This document shows, one piece after another, positions 1 through 8,911 of a stretch of DNA of 64,000 bases (within the stretch, counting starts at the first letter, position 1; each line of letters starts with the position of its first letter). Below the pieces are notes generated by a model. That model had not been told where the DNA came from, made no database searches, and worked only from the letters and a program-made list of their open reading frames with translations. The position numbers and the translations under genes are program-made. Source of the DNA: Bacillota bacterium (lineage in GTDB: Bacteria > Bacillota > Clostridia > Lachnospirales > Lachnospiraceae); contig JAEZUM010000024.1 of NCBI GenBank assembly GCA_023421075.1, positions 62,001 through 126,000 on the forward strand, read 5' to 3'.

Positions 1-660
1 GGAGCCGGATCGGTGGAGGAGACCATTGAATTATTGCAGCTGCTTTCTGAACAGAAGGTCAAGATCGCCGTCTGTACACCGCATTTCTATCCGTATCTTA
101 CGGCACTATCTGAATTTTTGGAAATGAGAAACACAGCATTTGCAATGGTTTCCGGCGTGTCCAATATTAGGCTGATTACCGGCAGCGAAACGATGCTACA
201 CGATTATTTGTTTCATTACCCTGACCTGAGTGAATTGTGCATCGCACAAACCAGATATCTTTTACTCGAGATGCCCTTTACCAAGAGCTGGGGAAGCAAG
301 GTATATGAAGGTCTGAATACTTTAATCAATTATTATAAAATTATACCGATTATAGCACATATTGAGCGTTATCCGGCCATAAGAAGAAATAAGAGGGCGC
401 TGAGAAGACTTCTTGATATGGGGTGTCTACTACAGATGAATACCTCATCCCTAGTGAATAAGCAGAGCAGGCATCGGGCAATCAGACTACTTAAGAAGGA
501 TTATATCAGTGTGTTAGGAAGTGATTGCCATAACCGAAGCGAAAGACCTCCAAGAATTGCCTTACCGCTTGAAATCATTAGGAAAAAAGTTGGATCTACT
601 GTTGTAGAACGGATGATCCATAACGCTGAGCTTATCATTCAAGATGAGATAATCCAATAA
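1..660 (+). CDS. CpsB/YwqE-family PHP-type protein-tyrosine phosphatase, 5' truncated by window edge
   Basis: Metal-dependent phosphotyrosine phosphatase of the PHP fold. In Gram-positive capsule/EPS loci this family dephosphorylates the tyrosine kinase that controls chain length and export. The frame is open to base 1, so roughly the first 20-35 residues, including the first metal-binding HxH motif, lie outside the window. The GTG at 13 is an internal codon. Visible motifs are TPHFYP, HIERYP and GSDCHN, which carry the family's metal-ligand His/Asp residues. About 219 residues of a usual ~255 remain. It ends before a terminator, so it probably closes an upstream kinase/chain-length operon. 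Confidence 0.85.
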   Translation, partial: GAGSVEETIELLQLLSEQKVKIAVCTPHFYPYLTALSEFLEMRNTAFAMVSGVSNIRLITGSETMLHDYLFHYPDLSELCIAQTRYLLLEMPFTKSWGSKVYEGLNTLINYYKIIPIIAHIERYPAIRRNKRALRRLLDMGCLLQMNTSSLVNKQSRHRAIRLLKKDYISVLGSDCHNRSERPPRIALPLEIIRKKVGSTVVERMIHNAELIIQDEIIQ

Positions 661-720
661 ACCCATTTATAAACCCATTTATAAACCCATTAATAGACAC
701 ATTAATAAAACTATTAATAA
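658..720. repeat. Short degenerate tandem repeat after the phosphatase stop codon
   Basis: Three near-identical 12-bp units AAACCCATTTAT begin at the stop codon and grade into looser ATTAATAAAACT units. The tract lies between the stop and the terminator hairpin. It looks like replication-slippage sequence. Similar tracts sit at the 3' ends of other genes in this window. Confidence 0.7.
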
Positions 721-754
721 AACTACTAATTAACCTCTTAAAAATCCTCTTACC

Positions 755-799
755 AATCCGTGCATTTCCTACTTTCTATGAAAGATGCACGGATTTTTT
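755..799 (+). terminator. Rho-independent terminator of the cpsB-type operon
   Basis: An 11-bp stem pairs AATCCGTGCAT (755-765) with ATGCACGGATT (785-795) and runs into a six-T tract. It separates the phosphatase from the dehydratase operon. Confidence 0.85.
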
Positions 800-876
800 A
801 TTGGACGAAAAAGAACACAATGGAAGCCCCGGAATATATTAATACTAACAAAGTCCATAAAACGACATAAAAGCAA

Positions 877-913
877 AGAATGCTGTCGCTTACGGGATAA
901 GTGACAGCATTCT
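877..913 (+). other. Strong 16-bp hairpin in the 5' leader of the polysaccharide operon
   Basis: AGAATGCTGTCGCTTA (877-892) pairs over its full length with TAAGTGACAGCATTCT (898-913), with one G-U pair and a 5-nt loop CGGGA. No T tract follows on +, so it is not an ordinary terminator. It ends about 28 bp before the TTG start of the dehydratase. It may be a leader regulatory or mRNA-stabilising structure; the function is inferred only. Confidence 0.6.
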
Positions 914-941
914 ACATCCGTGACATTAGGGGGCATAAGAA

Positions 942-3077
942 TTGAGACAACTAAGGTATCGTAAGGAGCTCGTATTTTTATCTGACATAATCATATTATC
1001 GATTGTAAATTGTGTATTATTTCATTACCTTCCGGAAAGCAATGGCACCGGAAGTGATAATTTTTTTTATATATTACCTCACCTGGTTCTATTAATTGTT
1101 TGTGGAGCAATTACACAATTTTGCTTTAAGACCTATAACAGCTTATGGAGATATGCCGAGGGCAAGGAGTATTTACTGTTTATTGCAGCAGGGGGGACCG
1201 GCTTTATAGGCTTTCTACTTTTGGATCAGATTGTATTTTCAAGTAATATATCAATTATTTTTTGGTTGATTTCATATTTGATCTCGATGTTTGGGATGCT
1301 GCTCGAACGACTTTGTTATCGTGAGTTCCGACTATTACAGAAAAGAAAAAGGAGAGAGGATAAAATCCCGTTGGCGATTATCGGAGCAGGGGAAGCCGGT
1401 GTCAGATTGGCAGAGGAGGTTAGCAGAAATCCAAACAGTAAGTATCAAACCATATATTTCGTGGATGACAGCATCGAAAAGATCGGTAAATTGATCCACA
1501 ACATTGAGGTAAAGGGTCCGATCCTTCAGCTGGACACTATTCTGCAGGATACACCGGTTCAGGAAATCGTCGTAGCAATTCCGTCTATTCCGGCGGAGAA
1601 GCAAAAGGAAATTCTGAAGGTCTGTGCCAGCTCGAAATGTCGTGTTCGTATATTGCCGGATACCTTAGCTCTCCTGCAAAACGACAGTGAGAATGAATTA
1701 TGGCGAATGGTGCGTGAGATAAAGATCGAGGAGCTGTTAGGCAGGGAACCCATTACCCTTGATAATCGTGAGGTAGAGAAATTTATCGGAGGAAAGGTAA
1801 TCATGGTGACCGGGGGAGGAGGCTCTATCGGTTCAGAGCTGTGTAGACAAATCGCTAAGGTGAGGCCGGGCAGACTGGTCATTGTGGATAATTATGAGAA
1901 CAACGCCTATGACATTCAGCAGGAATTGCATCAGATCTATGGAGATCTACTGGACATACGAATTGAAATCGCATCTGTCCGCGATAAGGAGAAGGTAGAT
2001 CAATTATTCGAACGTCACAAACCAAACCTGGTATTTCATGCGGCAGCACATAAGCATGTACCATTAATGGAGGATTGCCCGGAGGAAGCCATTCTTAATA
2101 ATATCTTTGGAACCTATCATATGGTGCAGGCATCGGATCGTTATGGAGTAGAAAAATTTGTACTGATATCTACGGATAAAGCGGTGAATCCCACCAGTAT
2201 CATGGGTGCCAGTAAAAGATTCTGTGAGATGATCCTCCAGAGTATGAAGGAAAACAGCAGGACCGAGTATGTGGCGGTGCGTTTTGGGAATGTACTCGGT
2301 TCCAATGGATCCGTTATACCGCTATTTCGGAAACAGATCGCTCAGGGGGGTCCGGTTACCATCACGGATAAACGGATGGTTCGTTATTTTATGACTATAT
2401 CAGAAGCGGTTGGACTCGTTCTTCAGGCAGGTTCTATGGCAAATGACGCAGAGATTTATGTACTTGATATGGGGCAGCCGGTTAAAATCATCGATCTGGC
2501 TGAGAATCTGATACGATTGTCCGGCTATGAACCTTATACGGAGATCTCCATTGTTGAGACAGGACTTCGTCCCGGGGAGAAGCTTTATGAGGAACTGCTG
2601 ATGAATACCCACGAGGAACTCATCGCAACAGCAAATCATAAGATATATATCGAACGCCAGACGAATATACGGCAAAGTGAATTACAAGACAATCTGGAGT
2701 TACTAACGCATTCTCTGAAAAGTAAATCCTTCTCCGAGATCAAGAAGACCCTGATGCAGGTAGTACCAACCTACCGGGAGCAGGTGGATGCGAACACCAG
2801 AAAGGGGAATACCATTGAGAATGAGATTTGGGATAGCGAAGATGTGGATAAAGATACCAAGGAAGAGATATGGGATACCGAGGATGAGGATAAAGATACC
2901 AAGGAAGAGATATGGGATACCGAGGATGAGATTAGGGATGCAGTGGATGAGAATGGGGATATAGGAGAAGAGATTAGGGATATAGAAGATGAGATAAGGA
3001 ATGTAGGAGAAGTTATATGGGATACAGAGGATGATATGAAGCATATTGAGGAAGAGATTAAGGATATAGGTGAATAG
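942..3077 (+). CDS. Membrane-bound UDP-N-acetylglucosamine 4,6-dehydratase (PglF/CapD/WbpM type) with repetitive acidic C-terminus
   Basis: Large SDR-family dehydratase expected to convert UDP-GlcNAc to UDP-4-keto-6-deoxy-GlcNAc, the first step of bacillosamine synthesis. The N-terminus (~1-130) holds four hydrophobic segments. A first Rossmann region (IIGAGEAG) follows, then the catalytic SDR domain with TGGGGSIGSE and STDKAVNPTSIMGASK; Met replacing the usual SDR Tyr is normal in this family. The start is TTG, supported by AGGGGG at 928-933. After about residue 620 there is an ~90-residue tail of Asp/Glu-rich IWDxED repeats absent from ordinary family members. It abuts the aminotransferase gene directly. 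Confidence 0.92.
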   Translation: MRQLRYRKELVFLSDIIILSIVNCVLFHYLPESNGTGSDNFFYILPHLVLLIVCGAITQFCFKTYNSLWRYAEGKEYLLFIAAGGTGFIGFLLLDQIVFSSNISIIFWLISYLISMFGMLLERLCYREFRLLQKRKRREDKIPLAIIGAGEAGVRLAEEVSRNPNSKYQTIYFVDDSIEKIGKLIHNIEVKGPILQLDTILQDTPVQEIVVAIPSIPAEKQKEILKVCASSKCRVRILPDTLALLQNDSENELWRMVREIKIEELLGREPITLDNREVEKFIGGKVIMVTGGGGSIGSELCRQIAKVRPGRLVIVDNYENNAYDIQQELHQIYGDLLDIRIEIASVRDKEKVDQLFERHKPNLVFHAAAHKHVPLMEDCPEEAILNNIFGTYHMVQASDRYGVEKFVLISTDKAVNPTSIMGASKRFCEMILQSMKENSRTEYVAVRFGNVLGSNGSVIPLFRKQIAQGGPVTITDKRMVRYFMTISEAVGLVLQAGSMANDAEIYVLDMGQPVKIIDLAENLIRLSGYEPYTEISIVETGLRPGEKLYEELLMNTHEELIATANHKIYIERQTNIRQSELQDNLELLTHSLKSKSFSEIKKTLMQVVPTYREQVDANTRKGNTIENEIWDSEDVDKDTKEEIWDTEDEDKDTKEEIWDTEDEIRDAVDENGDIGEEIRDIEDEIRNVGEVIWDTEDDMKHIEEEIKDIGE
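2847..2930 (+). repeat. Two perfect 42-bp tandem repeats inside the dehydratase tail
   Basis: Copies at 2847-2888 and 2889-2930 are identical and encode DKDTKEEIWDTEDE twice. Looser versions of the same unit continue to 3074. The unit is a multiple of three, so copy-number change keeps the frame. Confidence 0.9.
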
Positions 3078-4205
3078 ATGGAAAGAAAACGTATTAATCT
3101 GGCCTCTCCTCATATGAGTGAGGAGGGCTATGAAATGGAGTATATTAGGGAGGCTTTCGCTACCAATTGGATCGCTCCCCTTGGTATCAATGTTAGTGAA
3201 TTTGAGAAGGAAATGACAGAGAGAACAGGGGCAAAGGCTGCAGCAGCCTTATCAAGCGGAACCGCAGCGATTCATATGGCACTGAAAGCCGCCGGAGTGG
3301 GTAAGGGCGATATCGTGTTTTGTTCTACCTTCACCTTTTCGGCAACTGCGAATCCGATTATCTATCAGAATGCAATACCTGTCTTTATTGACAGCGATGA
3401 AGCGACCTGGAATATGAGCCCGGAGGCACTTCGTGAAGCCTTGATACGTTACACCGCCGCCGGTAAAAAGCCAAAAGCGGTAATTCTGGTTCATTTATAT
3501 GGATTAACTGCGGATATCTCCAAAATCACAGCGTTATGTGAACAGTATGAAACCATACTGATCGAGGATGCAGCTGAGAGTCTGGGCACTCTATACCGGG
3601 GGAAATCCACGGGAACCTTTGGTAAATTCGGAGTTTTCTCCTTTAACGGGAATAAAATTATTACCACCTCAGGTGGGGGAATGCTGGTGGCCGATGAGGA
3701 GGATACAATCAACAAGGTGAAATTCTGGGCAACACAGGCAAGAGATGCTGCCAGGTATTATCAGCATAGTGAACTCGGTTATAACTACAGGATGAGTAAT
3801 GTATTAGCCGGGATTGGCAGAGGACAATTGAAGGTCCTCGATCAAAGAATCGAACAAAAGAAACACATCTTTGAGTACTATAAGGATGCTTTTTCCGGTA
3901 TTGCCGACCTAGCAATGATGCCTGTCAACGAATGGAATACACCGAATTACTGGCTTAGCTGTATACGCTTACACAACAAAGTTAAGCCGCTCGATCTTAT
4001 TCTTTCATTGGAGCGTGAGAATATCGAAGCAAGGCATATCTGGAAACCGTTGCATCTGCAGCCCTTCTTTCAGGCTTGTGATTATTTCGGAGAGGATGTT
4101 GCTGAAAATATATTTCTTACCGGTGTCTGCTTACCCAGCGATACGAAGATGAAGGAAGAGGAGCTACATAGGATAGTAGAATTGTCTACAAGGGTATGGA
4201 GATAG
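3078..4205 (+). CDS. DegT/DnrJ/EryC1-family PLP aminotransferase (PglE-like, UDP-4-amino-sugar forming)
   Basis: Predicted to transaminate the 4-keto sugar made by the preceding dehydratase to UDP-4-amino-4,6-dideoxy-GlcNAc, with glutamate as amino donor. At 375 aa it is the usual family length. Visible motifs are ALSSGTAAIH (PLP phosphate contact), IEDAAESLG (Asp binding the pyridine nitrogen) and SFNGNKIITTSGGG, whose Lys should form the Schiff base. The ATG at 3078 follows the upstream stop with no gap and has AGGTGA at 3068. The start of the next gene lies at its 3' end, so the genes are translationally coupled. The exact sugar is inferred from the gene order. Confidence 0.9.
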   Translation: MERKRINLASPHMSEEGYEMEYIREAFATNWIAPLGINVSEFEKEMTERTGAKAAAALSSGTAAIHMALKAAGVGKGDIVFCSTFTFSATANPIIYQNAIPVFIDSDEATWNMSPEALREALIRYTAAGKKPKAVILVHLYGLTADISKITALCEQYETILIEDAAESLGTLYRGKSTGTFGKFGVFSFNGNKIITTSGGGMLVADEEDTINKVKFWATQARDAARYYQHSELGYNYRMSNVLAGIGRGQLKVLDQRIEQKKHIFEYYKDAFSGIADLAMMPVNEWNTPNYWLSCIRLHNKVKPLDLILSLERENIEARHIWKPLHLQPFFQACDYFGEDVAENIFLTGVCLPSDTKMKEEELHRIVELSTRVWR

Positions 4206-4207
4206 GT

Positions 4208-5470
4208 ATGGAAACAGCACAGAACAGATTCTATCAAAAATATCTGAAACGACCACTGGATCTTTGTTTCGCACTCGGTATTCTGATACTGGCATCTCCG
4301 ATACTTATCTTAATAACGGTATGCATACGAAAGAATATGGGGCCGGGGGTTCTGTTTCGGCAGAATAGACCGGGACAGAATGAGAAGATCTTTACCATCT
4401 ATAAATTCAGAACTATGTCGGATGCCAGAGATACGAACGGAGAATTACTGGAGGATAAGGAAAGATTGACAAAGCTTGGCACCTTTTTGAGGGACACCTC
4501 TTTGGATGAGCTGCCGGAGCTGATCAATATTGTGAAGGGGGATATGAGCTTTATTGGTCCCAGACCCTTACTGACCTCTTATCTGCCACTTTATGATGAG
4601 AGACAGAGACATAGACACGATGTTCGTCCGGGACTCACCGGTCTTGCTCAGGTGAATGGACGGAATACTCTAGGTTGGAATGAGAGATTTGAACTCGATC
4701 TACAGTATGTTAATCACATTAGCTTTACAGGCGATGTAAGAATTATAGTGAAAACAATAAAAAAGGTCTTTACCAGAGAGGGAATTCATTCCGTTACATC
4801 CGTTACGATGGAGGAATTCAAAGGAGATAATACGAAGAGCGAGGACAGCAGAAAACAGCTGATTATCGTTGGCGCAAGCGGGCATGGAAGATCGGCTGCC
4901 AATGTGGCAATGAAGATGAAACGATGGGAAAGCATCTTATTTCTAGATGATAACCCGGAGATCACTGAGACAATGGGAATAAAGGTAATCGGGAAGACCT
5001 CGGATGTATCGCGTTATGCCACGGATTCTGAATTGTTTGTAGCGATAGGCGATAACAAAGCAAGACAAAAGCGGATGGAGGAATATGAAGCACAGGGAAT
5101 GAAGCTGGCCGTACTGATTCATCCGGATACTAATCTTGAAGAGCAGGTGACTATCGGGGTCGGAACAATCATCATGGCAGGAGCAATCATCAACTGTTGC
5201 TCCGTGATCGGAAAGGGCTGCATCATTAATACCGGAGCTACGGTAGATCATGACGCTAGGATCGGGGATTATGTTCATATATCGCCGGGAGCCCATCTGG
5301 CGGGTACCGTAAGGGTTGGAGCAGGCAGCTGGCTGGGGATTGGAAGCGTGATCAGCAATAACATTACGATTACAGAGGACTGCATCCTTGGTGCAGGCTC
5401 CGTTGTAATCAGAGACCTAACGGAGACAGGTACCTATGTCGGAATCCCGGTAAGGAGATTATCAATATGA
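4208..5470 (+). CDS. Bifunctional PglC-PglD fusion: undecaprenyl-phosphate sugar transferase plus amino-sugar N-acetyltransferase
   Basis: N-terminal half (~1-200): monotopic phosphoglycosyltransferase with a membrane hairpin, the FRQNRPG and YKFRTM motifs, the catalytic Asp-Glu pair in SLDELPEL, and FIGPRP. It should place an amino-sugar phosphate on undecaprenyl phosphate. C-terminal half (~217-420): PglD/NeuD-type acetyltransferase with IIVGASGHGR, then left-handed beta-helix hexapeptides and the catalytic His in VDHDARIG. The same order occurs in neisserial PglB. I prefer ATG 4208 because GGAG at 4198 is well spaced; ATG 4196 is possible. The gene starts at the end of the aminotransferase and overlaps the next gene by ATGA. 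Confidence 0.92.
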   Translation: METAQNRFYQKYLKRPLDLCFALGILILASPILILITVCIRKNMGPGVLFRQNRPGQNEKIFTIYKFRTMSDARDTNGELLEDKERLTKLGTFLRDTSLDELPELINIVKGDMSFIGPRPLLTSYLPLYDERQRHRHDVRPGLTGLAQVNGRNTLGWNERFELDLQYVNHISFTGDVRIIVKTIKKVFTREGIHSVTSVTMEEFKGDNTKSEDSRKQLIIVGASGHGRSAANVAMKMKRWESILFLDDNPEITETMGIKVIGKTSDVSRYATDSELFVAIGDNKARQKRMEEYEAQGMKLAVLIHPDTNLEEQVTIGVGTIIMAGAIINCCSVIGKGCIINTGATVDHDARIGDYVHISPGAHLAGTVRVGAGSWLGIGSVISNNITITEDCILGAGSVVIRDLTETGTYVGIPVRRLSI

Positions 5471-6573
5471 GAATTTTGATTCTATCAAATTTTGGTATGG
5501 GTTTATATAAATTCAGAAGTGAGCTGATTAAGGAGCTGTTACAGCAAGGACATCGGGTTCATCTTTCTCTACCGCAGGATGAATACACTGATAAGTTGGT
5601 GGAGCTGGGGTGTGATTATACACAGGTGAATATCGATCGGCGCGGTACGAATCCGATCAAGGATCTGAAGCTATTATTTCACTATCTCTCCTTGATGAGA
5701 AAATGTAAGGCGGACTTGGTCTTAACCTATACAATAAAGCCCAATATCTATGGAGGAATCGCATCTAGATTAAGAAAGATACCGTATTTATCTAATATCA
5801 CAGGCTTGGGCTCAGCATTTGAAAACAAGGGTATTCTTGAGCGGCTTACCCGTCAACTATATTCCATTGGTCTTCGTAAGGCACAATGTGTGTTTTTTCA
5901 AAACGAGGTCAACCGATTACGCTTTATCAAGGATAAGTTAGTAAAGGGAAAGACAAGGCTTATTCCAGGTTCCGGTGTCAATCTGGCAGAGCATTGCCTG
6001 GAGGATTACCCACCGCAAGAGGAAGCAATACGACTACTATTCATCGGACGTATTATGAAGGAAAAGGGTATCGATGAATTATTTCAGGCAGCAGAACAGG
6101 TCAAGAATATTTATCCTTTCGTACAATTCGAATTGATTGGCTTTGAGGAGGATTGTTATTCGAAGCAGCTTCACGAGTATGAGGTACGAGGTATCATTCA
6201 CTATTACGGTACGCAGGAGGAGGTACATTCCTATCTCAAGAGAGCGCATGCACTTCTTTTACCTTCCTATCACGAAGGCATGGCAAATGTTCTACTTGAA
6301 GCTGCAGCGACAGGACGACCGGTACTTGCCACAAGAATTCCCGGATGCATCGAGACCTTTGAGGAAGGCAGCAGCGGAATGGGCTTTGAACCACAGGATG
6401 TGGAAAGTATGGTTAAGGTGATACTTGATTTTATTGAGTTGCCCTATGAGAAAAAACTGGCTATGGGGCTGGCCGGAAGAAGAAAAATGGAACAGGAGTT
6501 TGACCGAAATTATGTTGTTGATGCATATATGGAGGAAATCAACCAGGTTACGTCTGGTTACGTAACCTCTTAG
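5467..6573 (+). CDS. GT4-family glycosyltransferase (PglA-like)
   Basis: A 368-aa GT-B enzyme likely to add the second sugar to the lipid-linked bacillosamine made by the preceding gene. The acceptor half has GMGLYKFR, TYTIKPNIYG and NITGLGSAF, typical of the PglA/WbpX-like GT4 group. The donor half has FIGRIMKEKGIDEL and the nucleotide-sugar E-x7-E region in SYHEGMANVLLEAAATGRP. It overlaps the fusion gene by four bases, which supports coupled translation. Donor sugar and linkage cannot be read from sequence; UDP-GalNAc or UDP-GalNAcA would fit the locus. Confidence 0.88.
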   Translation: MRILILSNFGMGLYKFRSELIKELLQQGHRVHLSLPQDEYTDKLVELGCDYTQVNIDRRGTNPIKDLKLLFHYLSLMRKCKADLVLTYTIKPNIYGGIASRLRKIPYLSNITGLGSAFENKGILERLTRQLYSIGLRKAQCVFFQNEVNRLRFIKDKLVKGKTRLIPGSGVNLAEHCLEDYPPQEEAIRLLFIGRIMKEKGIDELFQAAEQVKNIYPFVQFELIGFEEDCYSKQLHEYEVRGIIHYYGTQEEVHSYLKRAHALLLPSYHEGMANVLLEAAATGRPVLATRIPGCIETFEEGSSGMGFEPQDVESMVKVILDFIELPYEKKLAMGLAGRRKMEQEFDRNYVVDAYMEEINQVTSGYVTS

Positions 6574-6584
6574 GGGTAAATTAT

Positions 6585-7904
6585 ATGGACTTATATGAAG
6601 CGATAGTAAATAAAGAAGAGATGATAGCAATCATCGGTCTAGGGTATGTTGGATTACCGATCGCAGTTGCTTTTGCCGGTAAGGCAAGGGTGATTGGATT
6701 TGATATAAATGAAGAGAAGATTGAATTGTACCGGCATGGAAAGGATCCGACCAAGGAGGTTGGAGAGGAAGTATTACGAAATGCTGCGATCGAATATACG
6801 TCGGAGGAAGAACAGTTAAAAAGAGCCGGGTTTTATATTGTTGCGGTGCCGACGCCACTGAATTTGGATCATTCACCGGATTTTAATCCATTAATCAATG
6901 CCTGTCATATTGTCGGAAGACAAATGAAGCAGGGAGCGTATGTCGTATTTGAATCTACCGTATACCCGGGAGCTACTGAAGAGATTTGTATACCGATTCT
7001 GGAGGAAGAATCAAAGCTGCGGTGTGGCGAGGATTTTAAGGTTGGTTACTCACCGGAGCGGATCAATCCCGGCGATAAGAAGCATCGGTTCCAAACCATT
7101 GTTAAGGTGGTCTCGGGCATCGATTCAGAGTCACTTGAGGTAATTGCCAAAGTATATGAGTTGGTAGTAGAAGCCGGTATCTTCCGTGCGTCCGATATCA
7201 AGGTGGCGGAGGCAGCGAAGGCGATTGAAAATGCGCAACGGGATATTAATATTGCCTTCATGAATGAACTTTCCATTATTTTTCACAGGGCAGGGATTGA
7301 TACAAAGGAAGTGTTGCAGGCAGCAGGTACCAAATGGAACTTTATTCCTTTTACTCCGGGATTGGTAGGAGGTCATTGTATCGGTGTAGACCCTTATTAT
7401 CTAACCCATATGGCTGAGCGACAGGGGTATCACTCTCAGATTATACTATCCGGTCGCAAAATCAATGATGACATGGGAAGATATATTGTGAGAAACCTGG
7501 TGAAGCAGCTGATTCTGGCTGATATTCCGGTAAAAAAAGCAAACATTGCGATACTGGGGTTAACCTTCAAGGAGAATTGTCCGGATATCCGAAATACCAG
7601 AGTTGTTGATATGATTCAGGAAATGAACGAATACGGAATTCATCCGACGGTAACCGATCCTATTGCAGAAGCAGAAGAGGTTCATAAGGAATATAATATT
7701 ATACTTACACCCAGTCATGACATTAAAGATATGGATGCAGTTGTAATTGCGGTTGGACATGAAGCATATCAGGCCTTAACCATGGAACAGGTAGAGGGTT
7801 TTTATAGGAGTGGATCGAATCAGAATAAGCTGCTATTTGATATTAAAGGAATCTTTTGCAAAGAAGAATACCTTGCTACGGGTTATCGATATTGGAGCTT
7901 ATAA
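6585..7904 (+). CDS. UDP-N-acetylhexosamine 6-dehydrogenase (WbpA/TviB/WbpO family)
   Basis: NAD-dependent four-electron dehydrogenase that oxidises C6 of a UDP-HexNAc to the uronic acid. It has the N-terminal Rossmann motif GLGYVGLPIAVAF, SPERINPGD, the active-site Cys in GGHCIGVDPYYL, and a C-terminal substrate domain (LGLTFKENCPDIRNT). At 439 aa it is full length. Together with the epimerase next door it matches the TviB-TviC or WbpO-WbpP pairs that yield UDP-GalNAcA. The upstream stop codon lies within its AGGGG ribosome site, with ATG at 6585. Substrate choice (GlcNAc versus GalNAc first) is inferred, not proven. Confidence 0.9.
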   Translation: MDLYEAIVNKEEMIAIIGLGYVGLPIAVAFAGKARVIGFDINEEKIELYRHGKDPTKEVGEEVLRNAAIEYTSEEEQLKRAGFYIVAVPTPLNLDHSPDFNPLINACHIVGRQMKQGAYVVFESTVYPGATEEICIPILEEESKLRCGEDFKVGYSPERINPGDKKHRFQTIVKVVSGIDSESLEVIAKVYELVVEAGIFRASDIKVAEAAKAIENAQRDINIAFMNELSIIFHRAGIDTKEVLQAAGTKWNFIPFTPGLVGGHCIGVDPYYLTHMAERQGYHSQIILSGRKINDDMGRYIVRNLVKQLILADIPVKKANIAILGLTFKENCPDIRNTRVVDMIQEMNEYGIHPTVTDPIAEAEEVHKEYNIILTPSHDIKDMDAVVIAVGHEAYQALTMEQVEGFYRSGSNQNKLLFDIKGIFCKEEYLATGYRYWSL

Positions 7905-7920
7905 AAAGGATGGATAATAT

Positions 7921-8895
7921 ATGGGTTATGAAACAGTTACTTTTCACAGGAGGGATACCTTTCTCGTCACAGGTGGAGCCGGATTTATTGGCTCCAATTT
8001 GTGTGAAGCATTATTGACAAAGGGTTATAGGGTGCGTTGCTTCGATAATCTTTCTACCGGAAAGAGGGAGAATGTTGCACTTTTTCTGGGGAACCCGAAC
8101 TATACCTTTATCAAAGGAGATATCAGAGATTTTAGCTCCTGTATGGAGGCTTGTAAGAATATTGATTATGTTTTGCATCAAGCTGCCTACGGAAGTGTCC
8201 CAAGAAGTATTGAGAACCCCCTTCTATACGAAGAGATTAATATCAAGGGAACATTGAATATGCTGGAGGCTGCAAGACAGAATAGAGTCAAAAAATTTGT
8301 CTATGCATCCAGCTCCTCCGTATATGGTGATGATACCAATCTTCCTAAGCTTGAAGGTAGAGAAGGGGCTCTCTTATCACCCTATGCTCTAACCAAGAGG
8401 GCGAATGAGGAATACGGTAAGCTATATACGAAGCTCTATCATCTGGAAACCTATGGATTACGGTACTTTAACGTCTTTGGAAAACGGCAGGATCCGAATG
8501 GTGATTATGCTGCGGTAATACCGAGATTTATCAAATTGCTGTTGGAGGATGAGGCGCCTACGATTCACGGTGACGGCACACAAAGTAGGGATTTTACGTA
8601 TATCGAAAATGTAATTGAAGCAAATCTGAAGGCGTGTCAGGCCTCCGGGGAAGCAGCCGGTCAATGCTACAATATTGCTTTTGGTGAAACAGAGAATCTG
8701 TTGGAGGTCTATCAGAAACTCAATCAAGCATTGGGAAAGGAGCTGCAACCGATCTTTGGCCCGCCCAGACAGGGTGATATTAAGCACAGTAATGCAGATA
8801 TCAGTAAAGCCAGGAGGTTACTGGGGTATGAGCCAAGTTGGAGCTTTCAGGAAGGCTTGGCAGAGGCTATCGATTGGTATAAGAGGAATCTATGA
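7921..8895 (+). CDS. NAD-dependent UDP-sugar C4-epimerase (WbpP/TviC-like)
   Basis: Extended SDR epimerase of 324 aa. It has the NAD-binding motif TGGAGFIGSNL, DNLSTG, the catalytic Ser region ASSSSVYG, and YALTKRANE with the Tyr-x3-Lys pair. These match the UDP-GlcNAc/GlcNAcA 4-epimerases. It is placed 16 bp after the dehydrogenase with AAGGATGG before ATG 7921. The likely role is interconversion of UDP-GlcNAcA and UDP-GalNAcA, giving an acidic sugar for the repeat unit. A plain UDP-glucose or UDP-GlcNAc epimerase remains possible. Confidence 0.9.
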   Translation: MGYETVTFHRRDTFLVTGGAGFIGSNLCEALLTKGYRVRCFDNLSTGKRENVALFLGNPNYTFIKGDIRDFSSCMEACKNIDYVLHQAAYGSVPRSIENPLLYEEINIKGTLNMLEAARQNRVKKFVYASSSSVYGDDTNLPKLEGREGALLSPYALTKRANEEYGKLYTKLYHLETYGLRYFNVFGKRQDPNGDYAAVIPRFIKLLLEDEAPTIHGDGTQSRDFTYIENVIEANLKACQASGEAAGQCYNIAFGETENLLEVYQKLNQALGKELQPIFGPPRQGDIKHSNADISKARRLLGYEPSWSFQEGLAEAIDWYKRNL

Positions 8896-8911
8896 AGATA
8901 GGAGGAGTAAT

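Noticed and set aside
2703..3113. Minus-strand open frame rich in Ile/Pro/Leu repeats
   Set aside because: It is the mirror of the acidic repeat tail of the dehydratase; no ribosome site and the + strand gene is certain.
8675..8911. 79-codon upstream extension of the EpsF-like glycosyltransferase frame
   Set aside because: It lies wholly inside the epimerase gene in another frame; the AGGAGG site fixes the start at 8912.
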